From positions 165,098-229,097 of the forward strand of contig NZ_BMMZ01000008.1 in the NCBI RefSeq assembly GCF_014646195.1: 64,000 nucleotides of DNA, written 5' to 3'. The notes under the pieces are model-generated. The model saw only the letters and a program-made list of their open reading frames with translations, made no database searches and had not been told where the DNA came from. Below are positions 1-8,729 of this stretch, one piece after another; within the stretch, counting starts at the first letter, position 1; every line of letters starts with the position of its first letter. Made by a program: the position numbers and the translations under genes. Source of the DNA: Microlunatus endophyticus (GTDB lineage Bacteria; Actinomycetota; Actinomycetes; Propionibacteriales; Propionibacteriaceae).

Positions 1-49
1 CCTTCGGCGTTGCCCGAGACCAGCGGTCCACGGGCAGCCGACGCAGGGG

Positions 50-1219
50 CTATTCCGGTGCTTCGGAACTCAAGACCACCCCGTGTTCGTGGACTGGTGA
101 CATCGATTCCATTCGCCACCCTGGACCCGTGACGGTGAGAGCAGAGCCGTCGTACGACTCGGGTGCGGGTAGTCCGATCCAGGACCAGTTCGCGGTCACG
201 ATGGCGCCGTCCTCGACGATCAGGCGTAGATCATCGGTGTGGACGGAGAGGATCCGGTAGAAGGTGCCGAGATCCCAGTGCCGGACCTCACGCGGGTCGA
301 AGGTGACGCTCCCAGGGTTGGGAATCCAGAGCATTGTCGCGAACCGGTCGCGCAGCACCCGATCCTCGATCGACCACGCGACATGCGCTGACTCCTCGGC
401 ATGCAAAGTCTCGGCATAGCCGTACGCATCCAGCAGATCCGCGGCACCTGACTCGGTGGGCGGTACGGCACTGTTGATCATGGAACTGAGTGACCCGGCC
501 GCTCGAAGACCGAGCCGCCAGCCCGGATCGAAATGATCGAGGACATAGCCGAGCACCGGTCCGGTCGTGTAGCACAGACTCCGGAACCAGGATCCGCCCC
601 GAGGTCCGCTGCGTGCCAGGTCGGCGACCTCGCCCGTCGGCGTACGGTCCCAGCGGAGTGCGCTGTACTCGGGGATTCCTTCCCACAGGTCGAAGTAGTC
701 CTGCCGCTCTCGCTCGGCATCCGACAGTTGATCAAGTCTCCAGTCCCGGATGGACCGGGCCCCACGACCGACCGCCGGATCTCCGGTCTCCAGATAGGAG
801 CCCCAGGCCCGCAGTTCGGTGATCACCGCCGCACGACCGACCGGCTGAGACAACGACGTGTCACCACCTCCAGCCGGCGTCACCCACCCCCACTCCGGCT
901 GCCAGAAGGCGTGGAACGCTTCGTGCAGCAGCAGCGGCACGGTGGGAAGATCAGTTCCGAGCTCGATCATCGCCCAGTCCCGGCCGTGCCACTCGACCGC
1001 GGTGTTGGCGACGGCTGCATGGGGATCGGCGTCGTGGGCCCACATCCGGCCGGAAGCAGTGGCTCCCCCCTCGGGCTCCGTCAGCCACCAGACGTCCTCA
1101 TCGACGAGGATCCACCGTGGTGCGGGCTGGTGGCCCCACAGCCGGCCGTCGTCCGCGCGCAGCCGGGTGCATGCTTGGTCGACGATCGCCGTCAGATCAG
1201 TGGGCGACCAGCGCGCCAT
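50..1219 (-). CDS. HExxH-containing putative metallopeptidase-like protein
   Basis: A 389-residue protein of no family I can name. It has HEAFH at residues 99-103, preceded by a hydrophobic stretch (VPLLL), and EGIPEY at 180-185. HExxH followed about 80 residues later by a Glu inside a helix-like segment is how gluzincin zinc peptidases arrange their two His ligands, catalytic Glu and third zinc ligand, so zinc hydrolase activity is inferred, not shown. It is rich in Trp. There is no signal peptide, so it is probably cytoplasmic. The C-terminal third (about 310-389) looks like beta strands ending in repeated short hydrophobic segments. The ATG start at 1219 sits 6 bp from the end of the VOC gene at 1226, on the same strand, so the two are probably co-transcribed. 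Confidence 0.75.
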   Translation of the reverse strand: MARWSPTDLTAIVDQACTRLRADDGRLWGHQPAPRWILVDEDVWWLTEPEGGATASGRMWAHDADPHAAVANTAVEWHGRDWAMIELGTDLPTVPLLLHEAFHAFWQPEWGWVTPAGGGDTSLSQPVGRAAVITELRAWGSYLETGDPAVGRGARSIRDWRLDQLSDAERERQDYFDLWEGIPEYSALRWDRTPTGEVADLARSGPRGGSWFRSLCYTTGPVLGYVLDHFDPGWRLGLRAAGSLSSMINSAVPPTESGAADLLDAYGYAETLHAEESAHVAWSIEDRVLRDRFATMLWIPNPGSVTFDPREVRHWDLGTFYRILSVHTDDLRLIVEDGAIVTANWSWIGLPAPESYDGSALTVTGPGWRMESMSPVHEHGVVLSSEAPE

Positions 1220-1225
1220 CGAGTG

Positions 1226-1594
1226 CTACTTCGTCGGCTCGGAGTCGACGGGCCGGGTGAGATCGACGATCGGGCCACCCTCGACCCGCACCCACGCCGA
1301 TTCCATCCCGAAGTCCATCACCGTCGGTTCCCGGAGGATCTCAGCGCCCGCCGCACGTGCGCCCGCGGCTGCCGCGGACACATCGTCGACCCAGCAGTGG
1401 ATGATCACACCCTGCTGGGACTCGGCCGCCGGCTCACCTGGTTCATTCAGCCACAGCAGCGCTCCGTCGCCAGCCTTCACCTCGGCGAAGGCGCCGTAGT
1501 CCTGGCTGACCTCCCAGCCGAGGGCAGCGGCGAGCCGCCCTGCCACCGCACTCGGCTCCTCGACGATCAGGGTCACCGCGTTGATCGAGCTCAT
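1226..1594 (-). CDS. VOC (glyoxalase/bleomycin-resistance fold) family protein
   Basis: About 122 residues, starting at the internal ATG (MSSINAVTLIVEEPS); the open frame extends 19 codons upstream but the family begins at this strand. The alternation of beta-alpha-beta-beta-beta is visible: ITLIVEEPSAVAGRLAAALGW, then the long strand set ending VIIHCWVDDV and WVRVEGGPIVDL. This is a single VOC module. Members act as metal-dependent lyases, dioxygenases or drug-binding proteins; nothing here tells which. It is directly upstream of the putative peptidase gene on the same strand. Confidence 0.75.
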   Translation of the reverse strand: MSSINAVTLIVEEPSAVAGRLAAALGWEVSQDYGAFAEVKAGDGALLWLNEPGEPAAESQQGVIIHCWVDDVSAAAAGARAAGAEILREPTVMDFGMESAWVRVEGGPIVDLTRPVDSEPTK

Positions 1595-1849
1595 GGCTGC
1601 ATCATCGCAGCACCTGGTCAAGCCGGGCGCGGGTCGATTGGTCTCGTGCACAATCGCGGTCCAGATCGCTGATCAGGCCGGTTCGGACACCTGGGCGCGA
1701 TCTGGACCGCAGGAATGCACGTTCCTGGTCGTGCATTCCTGCCGTCCAGTCGCGCGAACCCTGCGGACCGGGGCCGGTTCGTCCCGACGAGGCGGCAGAT
1801 GTTCACGGTCGGTCGCGGTGGACCGGCGGCTGACACAGGGAAGCCGAGC

Positions 1850-1855
1850 TACAGT
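1850..1855 (+). promoter_or_regulatory. -10 element (TACAGT) of a probably leaderless map transcript
   Basis: TACAGT fits the actinobacterial TANNNT -10 box and ends six bases before the GTG start at 1862, so transcription would begin at or next to the start codon. No Shine-Dalgarno sequence precedes the GTG. The same arrangement recurs at 8718, 17953, 47922 and 50664. Confidence 0.5.
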
Positions 1856-1861
1856 GCCGGG

Positions 1862-2629
1862 GTGATCGAATACCGGACTCCGGCCGAGCTGGAGGAGATG
1901 CGCCCCGCCGGCCGCTTCGTGGCCGACGTCCTGACCGCGCTCGCAGACGAGGCGAAGGTGGGCAGCAATCTGCTCGACCTGGACGCCCTGGCGCACGACA
2001 TGATCAAGAAGCGTGGAGCCGAGTCCTGCTACATCGACTACCACCCGTCCTTCGGCGCGATGCCCTTCGGCAAGGTGCTGTGCATCTCGGTCAACGACGC
2101 CGTGCTACACGGGCTGCCCCACGACTACGACCTCGCCGACGGCGATCTGGTCAGCTTCGACTTCGCCGCCTCGGTGGACGGCTGGGTTGCCGACTCGGCG
2201 CTGACGGTGATCGTCGGCGAACCCCGGCCCGCCGACCAGCGACTGATCGAGATCACCAACGAGGCGCTCGCCGCCGGGATCGCCCAGGCCCGCTCCGGCA
2301 ACCGGCTCGGTGACGTGTCGGCCGCGATCGGGGCGGTGGCCAAGCAGAACCGTCTCAAGGTCAATCTCGAGTTCGGCGGCCACGGCGTCGGTCACACCAT
2401 GCACGGTGATCCGCATGTGCCCAACAACGGGCGCCGCGGGAAGGGCCTGCCGCTGCGCCCCGGGCTGGTGCTGGCGGTCGAACCGTGGTTCCTGCACACC
2501 ACCGATCGGATCTACACCGATCCGGACGGCTGGACGCTGCGCAGCGTCGACGGTTCCCGCGGTGCCCACGCCGAGCACACGGTAGCGATCACCGAGAGCG
2601 ACCCGATCATCCTCACCGCCCGGGACTGA
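1862..2629 (+). CDS. map: Methionine aminopeptidase, type I
   Basis: Removes the N-terminal methionine of new proteins in the cytosol. About 255 residues from the GTG at 1862 (VIEYRTPAELEEM), the usual length of a type I enzyme without N-terminal extension; an ATG 147 bp upstream only adds non-family sequence. The pita-bread fold metal ligands can be followed: the Asp residues in LVSFDFAASVDGWVAD, His in GHGVGHTMHGDP, Glu in AVEPWF, and Glu in the last strand before HTVAI. It converges on cydC, overlapping it by 17 bp. A leaderless promoter (TACAGT) lies six bases upstream. Confidence 0.93.
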   Translation: MIEYRTPAELEEMRPAGRFVADVLTALADEAKVGSNLLDLDALAHDMIKKRGAESCYIDYHPSFGAMPFGKVLCISVNDAVLHGLPHDYDLADGDLVSFDFAASVDGWVADSALTVIVGEPRPADQRLIEITNEALAAGIAQARSGNRLGDVSAAIGAVAKQNRLKVNLEFGGHGVGHTMHGDPHVPNNGRRGKGLPLRPGLVLAVEPWFLHTTDRIYTDPDGWTLRSVDGSRGAHAEHTVAITESDPIILTARD

Positions 2630-4214
2630 CGAGCCGTTCCGCCGGTTCCAGGCGAACCACCCGATCGCAGCTGTCCATCACCCGCGGGTCGTGGGTGATC
2701 ACCAGGACCGCGGCATCCTCGTCCAGGCGCCGGATGATCTGCAGTACATGATCGGCTGTGTCCCGGTCCAGATGCTCGGTCGGCTCGTCCAGGATCAGCA
2801 GATCATGGTCACCGTCCACCAGCCTGGCCACTGCGAGCCGGGAGATCGCCAGCCGTCGCGCTTCACCGCCCGAGACCGCGGCCCCGAACTCGCCGACCAG
2901 ACGGTCCGCCCCGAAATCAAGATCAACCGAACTGAGCGCCCGGCGTACCTGGTCGTCATCGGCACCACGGGCGCCGATCCGTACGTTCTCGGCGACGGTG
3001 GTGTCGAACACGTGCGCATCCTGGGCCAGATAGCCGACCCGGTCCGCGATCGCGATCGTCCCGGCCAGCGGTGGGACGGATCCCATCAGAGTCTCGGCGA
3101 TCGTCGACTTGCCGATTCCGCTCGGGCCGACCAATGCCACCCGCTCGCCCGGCCGGAGCTCCAGGTCCAGGCCGGTGATCAGCGGCCTGCCTCCGGGCCA
3201 GCCGACCGCCAATCCGTAGGCCGCCAGTGGGACTCCCGGTGCGGCGGGGTTCCGGGCTGTGGCTTGACCGGCGGAAGGCTTGATCAACTCAGCCACCCGC
3301 CGCAGAGCGGACGCTGTACGCCGCCAGGTGAGCGCCGCCGCGGGCAGTGCCGAGACCACTTCGTGCAACGCGAGGGGAGTCAGGGCAAGCACCGCCAGGA
3401 ACACCGGATCCAGCGAACCGGCCGCGACCGCCCTACTGCCGACGATCAAGGACCCGACGATCACCGCACCGGTGCAGATCCATTGCAGACCGACCATCAG
3501 CCCGGCGGTCCAGGCGGTGCCACGCTCGGCGACGGCGAGGTCGGCATCGACACCGGCCAGCCGGCCGAGAGCGGCGCGGTCCGCGCCGTAGGCGACCAGG
3601 TCCTCTCTGGTCCTGCCGACCTCGGCCAGTTCGTCGGCCAGCCGGGACCGCAGCCCGACGAGGCGATCGGCCGAACGCCCGGCCAGCCGTCCGGCCCACC
3701 ACGGCAGTATGACCGCCGCGACGAACGAGCCGGCCAGCAGCAGGATTCCGGCGGCGGGCGCGATCGCAGACAGCGCGACGCCGGCGGCGATGATCACGAA
3801 CGCCGTAGAGACGACCGGGACGATCACCCGGACCACCAGGTCACCCAGCGCGTCCAGATCGGCGGTCACCCGGCTGAGCAGATCACCGCTACCGTGCAGC
3901 GGACGGCCATCGGTGAGTTGCCGGTAGGCGCGGACCCGGACCTTCGCCTGCAGATCCAGGGCGATGTCGTGCCCGGCCAGCCGCTCCCAGTAGCGGAACA
4001 CCCCGCGGGCCAGACCGAGCGTCCGGACACCGACGATCGCGACCATCAGGTAGAGCACCGGGGGATGCTGTGCGGCCCGGGACAGCAGCCATCCGGAGAC
4101 CGCCATCAGTCCCACCGCCGATACTTGCGCGATCACGCCCCAGGAGATCGGGCGCAGCAGGGCGATCAAGGAACGCCGCGGCGTACTGCTGAGTCTCAGC
4201 AGCGTCGTGATCAT
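2613..4214 (-). CDS. cydC: Thiol reductant ABC exporter subunit CydC
   Basis: One half of the CydDC heterodimer, an inner-membrane ABC transporter of heme and/or thiols needed to assemble cytochrome bd. 533 residues from the ATG at 4214 (MITTLLRLSSTP): six-helix transmembrane domain (about 15-290) and an ATPase domain with Walker A GPSGIGKST, signature VSGGEARRL, and Walker B LLILDEPTEHLD. The start overlaps the stop of cydD by four bases (ATGA), meaning translational coupling. The 3' end overlaps map on the opposite strand. Last gene of cydABDC. Confidence 0.92.
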   Translation of the reverse strand: MITTLLRLSSTPRRSLIALLRPISWGVIAQVSAVGLMAVSGWLLSRAAQHPPVLYLMVAIVGVRTLGLARGVFRYWERLAGHDIALDLQAKVRVRAYRQLTDGRPLHGSGDLLSRVTADLDALGDLVVRVIVPVVSTAFVIIAAGVALSAIAPAAGILLLAGSFVAAVILPWWAGRLAGRSADRLVGLRSRLADELAEVGRTREDLVAYGADRAALGRLAGVDADLAVAERGTAWTAGLMVGLQWICTGAVIVGSLIVGSRAVAAGSLDPVFLAVLALTPLALHEVVSALPAAALTWRRTASALRRVAELIKPSAGQATARNPAAPGVPLAAYGLAVGWPGGRPLITGLDLELRPGERVALVGPSGIGKSTIAETLMGSVPPLAGTIAIADRVGYLAQDAHVFDTTVAENVRIGARGADDDQVRRALSSVDLDFGADRLVGEFGAAVSGGEARRLAISRLAVARLVDGDHDLLILDEPTEHLDRDTADHVLQIIRRLDEDAAVLVITHDPRVMDSCDRVVRLEPAERLVSPGR

Positions 4215-5974
4215 GACCGGGTTCCGATCCCGATCACCCGATCGGCGGCGGCCAGCACCGCCGGTCGATGGGATACGACGATCGCCGTGACGCCGAGTTC
4301 CTTGATCGCCGCGATGGCGTCCAACTCGGTCTCCTCGTCGAGCCCGGCGGTCGGCTCGTCGAGCAGCATCAGCCGTCCGGTCCCGTACCGGACCCGTAAC
4401 CACGCCCGGGCCAACGCGACCCGGCGCAGCTCGCCGGCCGACAGCCCCAGACCCTCGTCCACCGCCCGGTCCGGGTCGAGGGTGACGCCGGCAGCGAACA
4501 GAGCGTGCGCCACCTCCGCATCGGAGGCGTCCGCCCGTCCCAGGCGGACGTTGTCCGCGACGGTCCCGCGGATCAGCGTCGGGTCCTGGCCCACCCAGGC
4601 AACGGCGTCCTGGAGCGCTGCCTGGTCGATCTCGCAGAGATCGGTGCCGTTGATCAGGATCCGACCGGCCGCGGGCCGCGTCCAGCCGGTGATCATCCGC
4701 AGCAGCGTCGACTTGCCCCCGCCGCTGGGACCCCGGAGTGCCGTGACGCTGCCGACCGGAGCCAGGAAGTCAACCTCATCGAGCGCCGGCACCGACTGTC
4801 CCGGATAGCGGTAGCCGACACCGTGCACGCTGACCTCCAACGGACCCTCCGGGAGCGGCCGGTTGCGGCGGGTCCCATCACAGGGTTGCTGCTCGATCAG
4901 GTCCAGAGCAGCTCGCGCGGCCGCGGCGCCGGTCGCTGCATCGTGATAGTGCACTCCGACTTTGCGCAGCGGCAGGTACGCCTCGGGCGCAAGGATCAGG
5001 ACGAACAGCGATGTGGTCAGATCGACGTGACCGGCGATCACCCGAAGCCCGATCACCACCGCAACAATGGCAACCGACAGGGTGGCCAACAGTTCGAGCA
5101 CCAGCGCCGACAGCAATGCGACCCGGAGCGTGGCCATCGTCTCGACCCGATTGGCCTCGCCGGACCGGCGCAGGCCTTCGGCCTGCCCCTTGGCCCGGCC
5201 GAAGGCGCGCAACGTCGGCAGGCCGGCGACCAGGTCGACGAAGTGGTGCGCGAGTCGCGCCTGAACCCGCCAGCGCCGCCCGGTGATCTTCTCCGTGGCC
5301 CAGCCGACCAGCGCCATGAAGACCGGGATCAGCGGCAGCGTGCTCACGATGATCACCGCACTGAGCAGGTCCCTGACACCGACAGCCACGACGATCACCG
5401 CGGGTACGGCTACGGACAACACCAGTTGAGGAAGGTATCGGGCGAAGTAGCCGTCAAGATCATCAAGTCCGGTGGTCATCAACGTGATCACCGTGCCCCG
5501 GTCCGGCTGGTCCCGGCCCGGGCGTAGGTAGGCCTGGGCGACCTCGCGCCGCAGCTGCGACTTGACCGCAGCCGAGGTCCGGACCGCGACCAGATCACCG
5601 AGCCAGGACAGCAGACCGCGGACGACGAACGCTCCGGCCAACCACGGTGTGACCGCGAGGATCGGTGCCACGCTGCGCTGGTCGAAGGCGGCACCGACGC
5701 CGTACGCGATGCACCAGGCGATCGCCACGATGCTGACCGCGGTCAGGGTGCCGATCACCGAGGTCGTCACCAGGTGCCAACGGACGGCGGCGGCACGGCG
5801 GACCAGACGGGGATCCAGCGCTCCGCTCCGCCTGGTGCCCGAGTCGCCCTTGTCTGTCCCTGAGCCTGCCGACGGGTCGGCTTCGCGCCCTTTGACAAGC
5901 GCAGGGCCCTTCGGGTCGCCAAGCGCAGGGCTCTTCGGGTCGCCAAGTTCAGGGATGTTCTCCCGGATCGCCAT
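4211..5974 (-). CDS. cydD: Thiol reductant ABC exporter subunit CydD
   Basis: Partner of CydC. 587 residues: transmembrane domain from about residue 65 to 350, then an ATPase domain with GPSGGGKST, signature LSAGELRRVALARA and Walker B LMLLDEPTAGLDEE. The first 60 residues are unusual. They consist of LGDPKSPALGDPKGPAL and PSAGSGTDKGD, low-complexity sequence encoded by a dispersed DNA repeat (5840-5960), and the real family homology begins near ALDPRLVRRAA. The ATG at 5974 lies just after cydB (stop 5981) and is used here, but a later start within the repeat cannot be excluded. Confidence 0.9.
   Translation of the reverse strand: MAIRENIPELGDPKSPALGDPKGPALVKGREADPSAGSGTDKGDSGTRRSGALDPRLVRRAAAVRWHLVTTSVIGTLTAVSIVAIAWCIAYGVGAAFDQRSVAPILAVTPWLAGAFVVRGLLSWLGDLVAVRTSAAVKSQLRREVAQAYLRPGRDQPDRGTVITLMTTGLDDLDGYFARYLPQLVLSVAVPAVIVVAVGVRDLLSAVIIVSTLPLIPVFMALVGWATEKITGRRWRVQARLAHHFVDLVAGLPTLRAFGRAKGQAEGLRRSGEANRVETMATLRVALLSALVLELLATLSVAIVAVVIGLRVIAGHVDLTTSLFVLILAPEAYLPLRKVGVHYHDAATGAAAARAALDLIEQQPCDGTRRNRPLPEGPLEVSVHGVGYRYPGQSVPALDEVDFLAPVGSVTALRGPSGGGKSTLLRMITGWTRPAAGRILINGTDLCEIDQAALQDAVAWVGQDPTLIRGTVADNVRLGRADASDAEVAHALFAAGVTLDPDRAVDEGLGLSAGELRRVALARAWLRVRYGTGRLMLLDEPTAGLDEETELDAIAAIKELGVTAIVVSHRPAVLAAADRVIGIGTRS
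5845..5960. repeat. Dispersed-repeat-like sequence inside the 5' end of cydD
   Basis: The stretch carries two direct copies of gcagggcccttcgggtcgcc / gcagggctcttcgggtcgcc with spacer tcgccaagc, and an inverted version, tccctgagcctgccgacggg. This pattern (ccctgagc...gacaagcgcaggg) resembles the small dispersed repeats common in high-GC genomes, whose usual core is tcgacaagctcaggg. Here it is translated in frame as the first ~55 residues of CydD. Confidence 0.6.
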
Positions 5975-5980
5975 GATCGG

Positions 5981-7027
5981 CTACTTCGCCGGCGCGGCGG
6001 TGACGGGCCGGGCGGCCGCTGCATCCACGTCGAGCGGAGGCAGCGTGATCCGCTTGCGGAAGATCCAGTAGCTCCAGGCCTGGTAGGCGAGGATGATCGG
6101 CACCAGGATCACCGCCGACCAGGTCATGATCGTCAGGGTGTAGTGGCTGGCCGATGAGTTGTGGATCGTCAGGCTGTAGGCGGGATTGGTGGTGCTGGGG
6201 AAGAGCCGCGGATACAGCGAGCTGAACAGCGTCACCACGGCCGCGGTCACCGTGACCGCCGTCCCGATGAATGACCAGCCGTCCCGGTTGAGCAGATGCA
6301 TCCCGAGGCCGAACACCAACGCCAACGCGGTGATCACCGAGAAGATCAGCACCAGGGCGTTGTTGTTGATCCCGTCCAGCAGATTCAGCCAGACCAGGAA
6401 GACGATCGCCAGCACGGCGGTGATCGCCCCGGCGATGGTCGCCACCCGCTTGGCCCGTAGCCGCAGGTCGTCGGTCGTCTTCAGTGCCAGGAAGACCGCG
6501 CCGTGGGTGATGAACAGGGACAGCGTGACCAGGCCGGCCAGCAGGGCGAACGGATTCAGCAGCGTCAGCAACGATCCGGTGAATTCGTGATCGGCATCGA
6601 TCGGCAGCCCGCGGACGATGTTGCCGAACGCGACTCCCCACAACAGCGCGGGTAGGAACGACCCGACGATGATGCACAGGTCCCAGTTCCGCCGCCAGGC
6701 CGGTGTGTCGTGATGCTCCCGGTACTCGAAGGCGACGTTGCGGATGATCAATCCGAAGAGGATGGCCAGCAACGGGAGATAGAAGGTGCTGAAGGTGGTC
6801 GCGTACCACCCGGGAAAGGCAGCGAACATCGCACCGCCGGCGGTGATCACCCAGACCTCGTTGCCGTCCCAGATCGGGGTGATCGTGGACAGGATCGCAT
6901 GGCGTTCGCGTTCCTTCCGGCCGATCAGCGCCAAGCAGAGCCCGACACCGAAGTCGAAACCCTCAAGGGTCAGATAGCCGCACCAGAGCACGATCTGGAG
7001 CAGGAACCAGAGTGTAGGCAAAGACAT
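5981..7027 (-). CDS. cydB: Cytochrome bd ubiquinol/menaquinol oxidase subunit II
   Basis: Membrane subunit of the high-oxygen-affinity terminal oxidase. 348 residues with about nine hydrophobic helices. The N-terminus LWFLLQIVLWCGYLTLEGFDFGVG contains the family GFDFG motif, followed by WDGNEVWVITAGGAMFAAFP, the most conserved block of CydB. ATG at 7027. It lies 18 bp after cydA and 6 bp before cydD, in an operon on the minus strand. Confidence 0.95.
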   Translation of the reverse strand: MSLPTLWFLLQIVLWCGYLTLEGFDFGVGLCLALIGRKERERHAILSTITPIWDGNEVWVITAGGAMFAAFPGWYATTFSTFYLPLLAILFGLIIRNVAFEYREHHDTPAWRRNWDLCIIVGSFLPALLWGVAFGNIVRGLPIDADHEFTGSLLTLLNPFALLAGLVTLSLFITHGAVFLALKTTDDLRLRAKRVATIAGAITAVLAIVFLVWLNLLDGINNNALVLIFSVITALALVFGLGMHLLNRDGWSFIGTAVTVTAAVVTLFSSLYPRLFPSTTNPAYSLTIHNSSASHYTLTIMTWSAVILVPIILAYQAWSYWIFRKRITLPPLDVDAAAARPVTAAPAK

Positions 7028-7045
7028 GATCGTTTCTGCTCGCTC

Positions 7046-8539
7046 TCAGAACGCGTACGACAACGGTTTGTCGCCGGTGTCGGGCTCGGGTTCGGCGTTC
7101 AGGTCGGGGAGGCCGTCCTTAACGGTGTGGATGAACAGGCGCAGGCCGACCACGGCCATCACCCCGTACACCAGGGTGAAGACGGACAAGGAGATCCAGA
7201 CCTCGGCCGGGGTGAGGTTGGTCGACACTCCGGACGCTGTCGGCAAGAGGCCGAACACAAGCCAGGGTTGTCGGCCCATCTCGGTGAAGATCCAGCCGAA
7301 CGAGTTGCCGAACAGGGGCAGGAACGGCAGCAGGATCGGCGCGAATCTCCAGACGACTCCCCAGAATCCCCGGGTCGACGGATCCCGCCCCTTCCTGGTC
7401 AGCCACAGGATCAGCGCGCCACCGACGAAGGCCACGATGCCCAGGCCCATCATGATCCGGAAGGACCAATAGGTGACCGGGATGATCGGCGCATAGTCAC
7501 CGGGCCCGAACTGTTGGTTGTACTTGGCTTGCAGATTGTTGATCCCCAGCACCTCGTCGTGGAAGTTGCCGTGGGCCAGGAAGCTCAGCAGTCCAGGGAT
7601 CCGGATCGACCAGACCTCGGACTTGCCGTCCAGCGAGCCGATCGTGAAGATCGAGAACGCGGCCGGTTGTTCGGTGTAGTAGAGCGCCTCGGCGGCCGCC
7701 ATCTTCATCGGCTGGACCGAGGTCATCACCTTGCCCTGGGTGTCGCCGGAGATGAACGTCCCAGCGCCGGAGATCAGCAACGCGACCGCGCCGACACGCA
7801 GCGCCGTACGGAAGGTCGAGCGGTCCTCACTGACGGCGCTATCGCGGACGTAGTCGCTCGCGGGATCGCTGGCCGACACCAGAGCAGCCTCGGCGGCCCG
7901 GTCGGCGCGGGCGATCCGGACCAGGTGCCAGGCCGCGACCGCGATCACGATCGCCGCTCCGACCATGTAGCAGGCGAAGATCTGGTGCGGCATCGTAGCC
8001 AGCAGCACCGGATTGGTCAGCACCGCACCGAAGTTGGTCAACTCAGCACGGTTGAGTTGGTGGTTGATCGTGTAGCCGACCGGATGCTGCATCCAGGAGT
8101 TGGCCGCCAGGATCCACCAGGCGCTCAGCACGGTGGCGACCGCGACGATCCAGATGCAGGCCAGGTGCACCTTCCTGGGAAGTTTGTCCCAGCCGAAGAT
8201 CCACAGTCCGAGGAAGGTCGACTCCAGGAAGAAGGCGAGCAGGCCCTCCAGCGCCAGCGGGGCGCCGAAGATGTCGCCGACGAAGCGGGAGAACTGGCTC
8301 CAGTTCATGCCGAACTGGAATTCCTGGACGATGCCGGTGACGACGCCGACAGCGAAGTTGATCAAGAAGAGCTTGCCGTAGAGGCGGGTGAGCCGCAGGT
8401 AGCGGTCCTTGCCGGTCCGGACCCACGCGGTCTGGAACCCTGCGACCAGGCCGGACAGTCCGATGCTGGTCGGCACGAAGAAGAAGTGATAAACGGTGGT
8501 GATCCCGAACTGGAATCGGGACAACAGCTCGGTGTCCAT
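7046..8539 (-). CDS. cydA: Cytochrome bd oxidase subunit I
   Basis: Catalytic subunit, binding hemes b558, b595 and d and the quinol. 497 residues, slightly shorter than the 522 of E. coli, as expected for the short-Q-loop form of Gram-positive bacteria. The N-terminus MDTELLSRFQFGITTVYH carries the heme-ligand His (residue 18 here). GRQPWLVFG, the conserved quinol-site motif, is near the C-terminal third. First gene of cydABDC; its start faces the divergent blaI-like gene across 190 bp. Expression under low oxygen is known for the family; no regulator site is recognised here. Confidence 0.95.
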   Translation of the reverse strand: MDTELLSRFQFGITTVYHFFFVPTSIGLSGLVAGFQTAWVRTGKDRYLRLTRLYGKLFLINFAVGVVTGIVQEFQFGMNWSQFSRFVGDIFGAPLALEGLLAFFLESTFLGLWIFGWDKLPRKVHLACIWIVAVATVLSAWWILAANSWMQHPVGYTINHQLNRAELTNFGAVLTNPVLLATMPHQIFACYMVGAAIVIAVAAWHLVRIARADRAAEAALVSASDPASDYVRDSAVSEDRSTFRTALRVGAVALLISGAGTFISGDTQGKVMTSVQPMKMAAAEALYYTEQPAAFSIFTIGSLDGKSEVWSIRIPGLLSFLAHGNFHDEVLGINNLQAKYNQQFGPGDYAPIIPVTYWSFRIMMGLGIVAFVGGALILWLTRKGRDPSTRGFWGVVWRFAPILLPFLPLFGNSFGWIFTEMGRQPWLVFGLLPTASGVSTNLTPAEVWISLSVFTLVYGVMAVVGLRLFIHTVKDGLPDLNAEPEPDTGDKPLSYAF

Positions 8540-8662
8540 ATTCGCGACGCTAACGACTTCTGTTGACGGTGTACATGGGCCGAGACGCTATTGACGTTGA
8601 GCTGGATCCGGATGGGCCAAAAGTCAGGGGTCCGGTGGGACGTGTGGACATATCCCGTAAAC

Positions 8663-8711
8663 TACTACGCGACGTAGTACGACTCAAGGTAGTACGCGTT
8701 TCGGTAGTACG
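8663..8711 (+). promoter_or_regulatory. BlaI-type operator cluster
   Basis: A perfect dyad, TACTACG-CGA-CGTAGTA, occupies 8663-8679. The half-site GTAGTACG is then repeated directly at 8674, 8689 and 8704, a constant 15-bp period. The last copy lies just upstream of the -10 box at 8718, over the -35 region. ACTAC/GTAGT half-sites are typical for actinobacterial BlaI/MecI regulators, so autorepression by the adjacent gene product is the likely function. The cluster could also affect divergent cydA. Confidence 0.7.
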
Positions 8712-8717
8712 ACTGGC

Positions 8718-8723
8718 TAGAAT
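8718..8723 (+). promoter_or_regulatory. -10 element (TAGAAT) of the blaI-like gene
   Basis: TAGAAT ends six bases before the GTG at 8730; no ribosome binding site intervenes, so the transcript is probably leaderless. Confidence 0.55.
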
Positions 8724-8729
8724 GGTGCC

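Noticed and set aside
2691..4808. 705-residue plus-strand open frame
   Set aside because: It lies antisense to cydC and cydD, which have full family motifs; the translation is low-complexity (Gln, Arg, Asp) typical of a shadow of high-GC genes.
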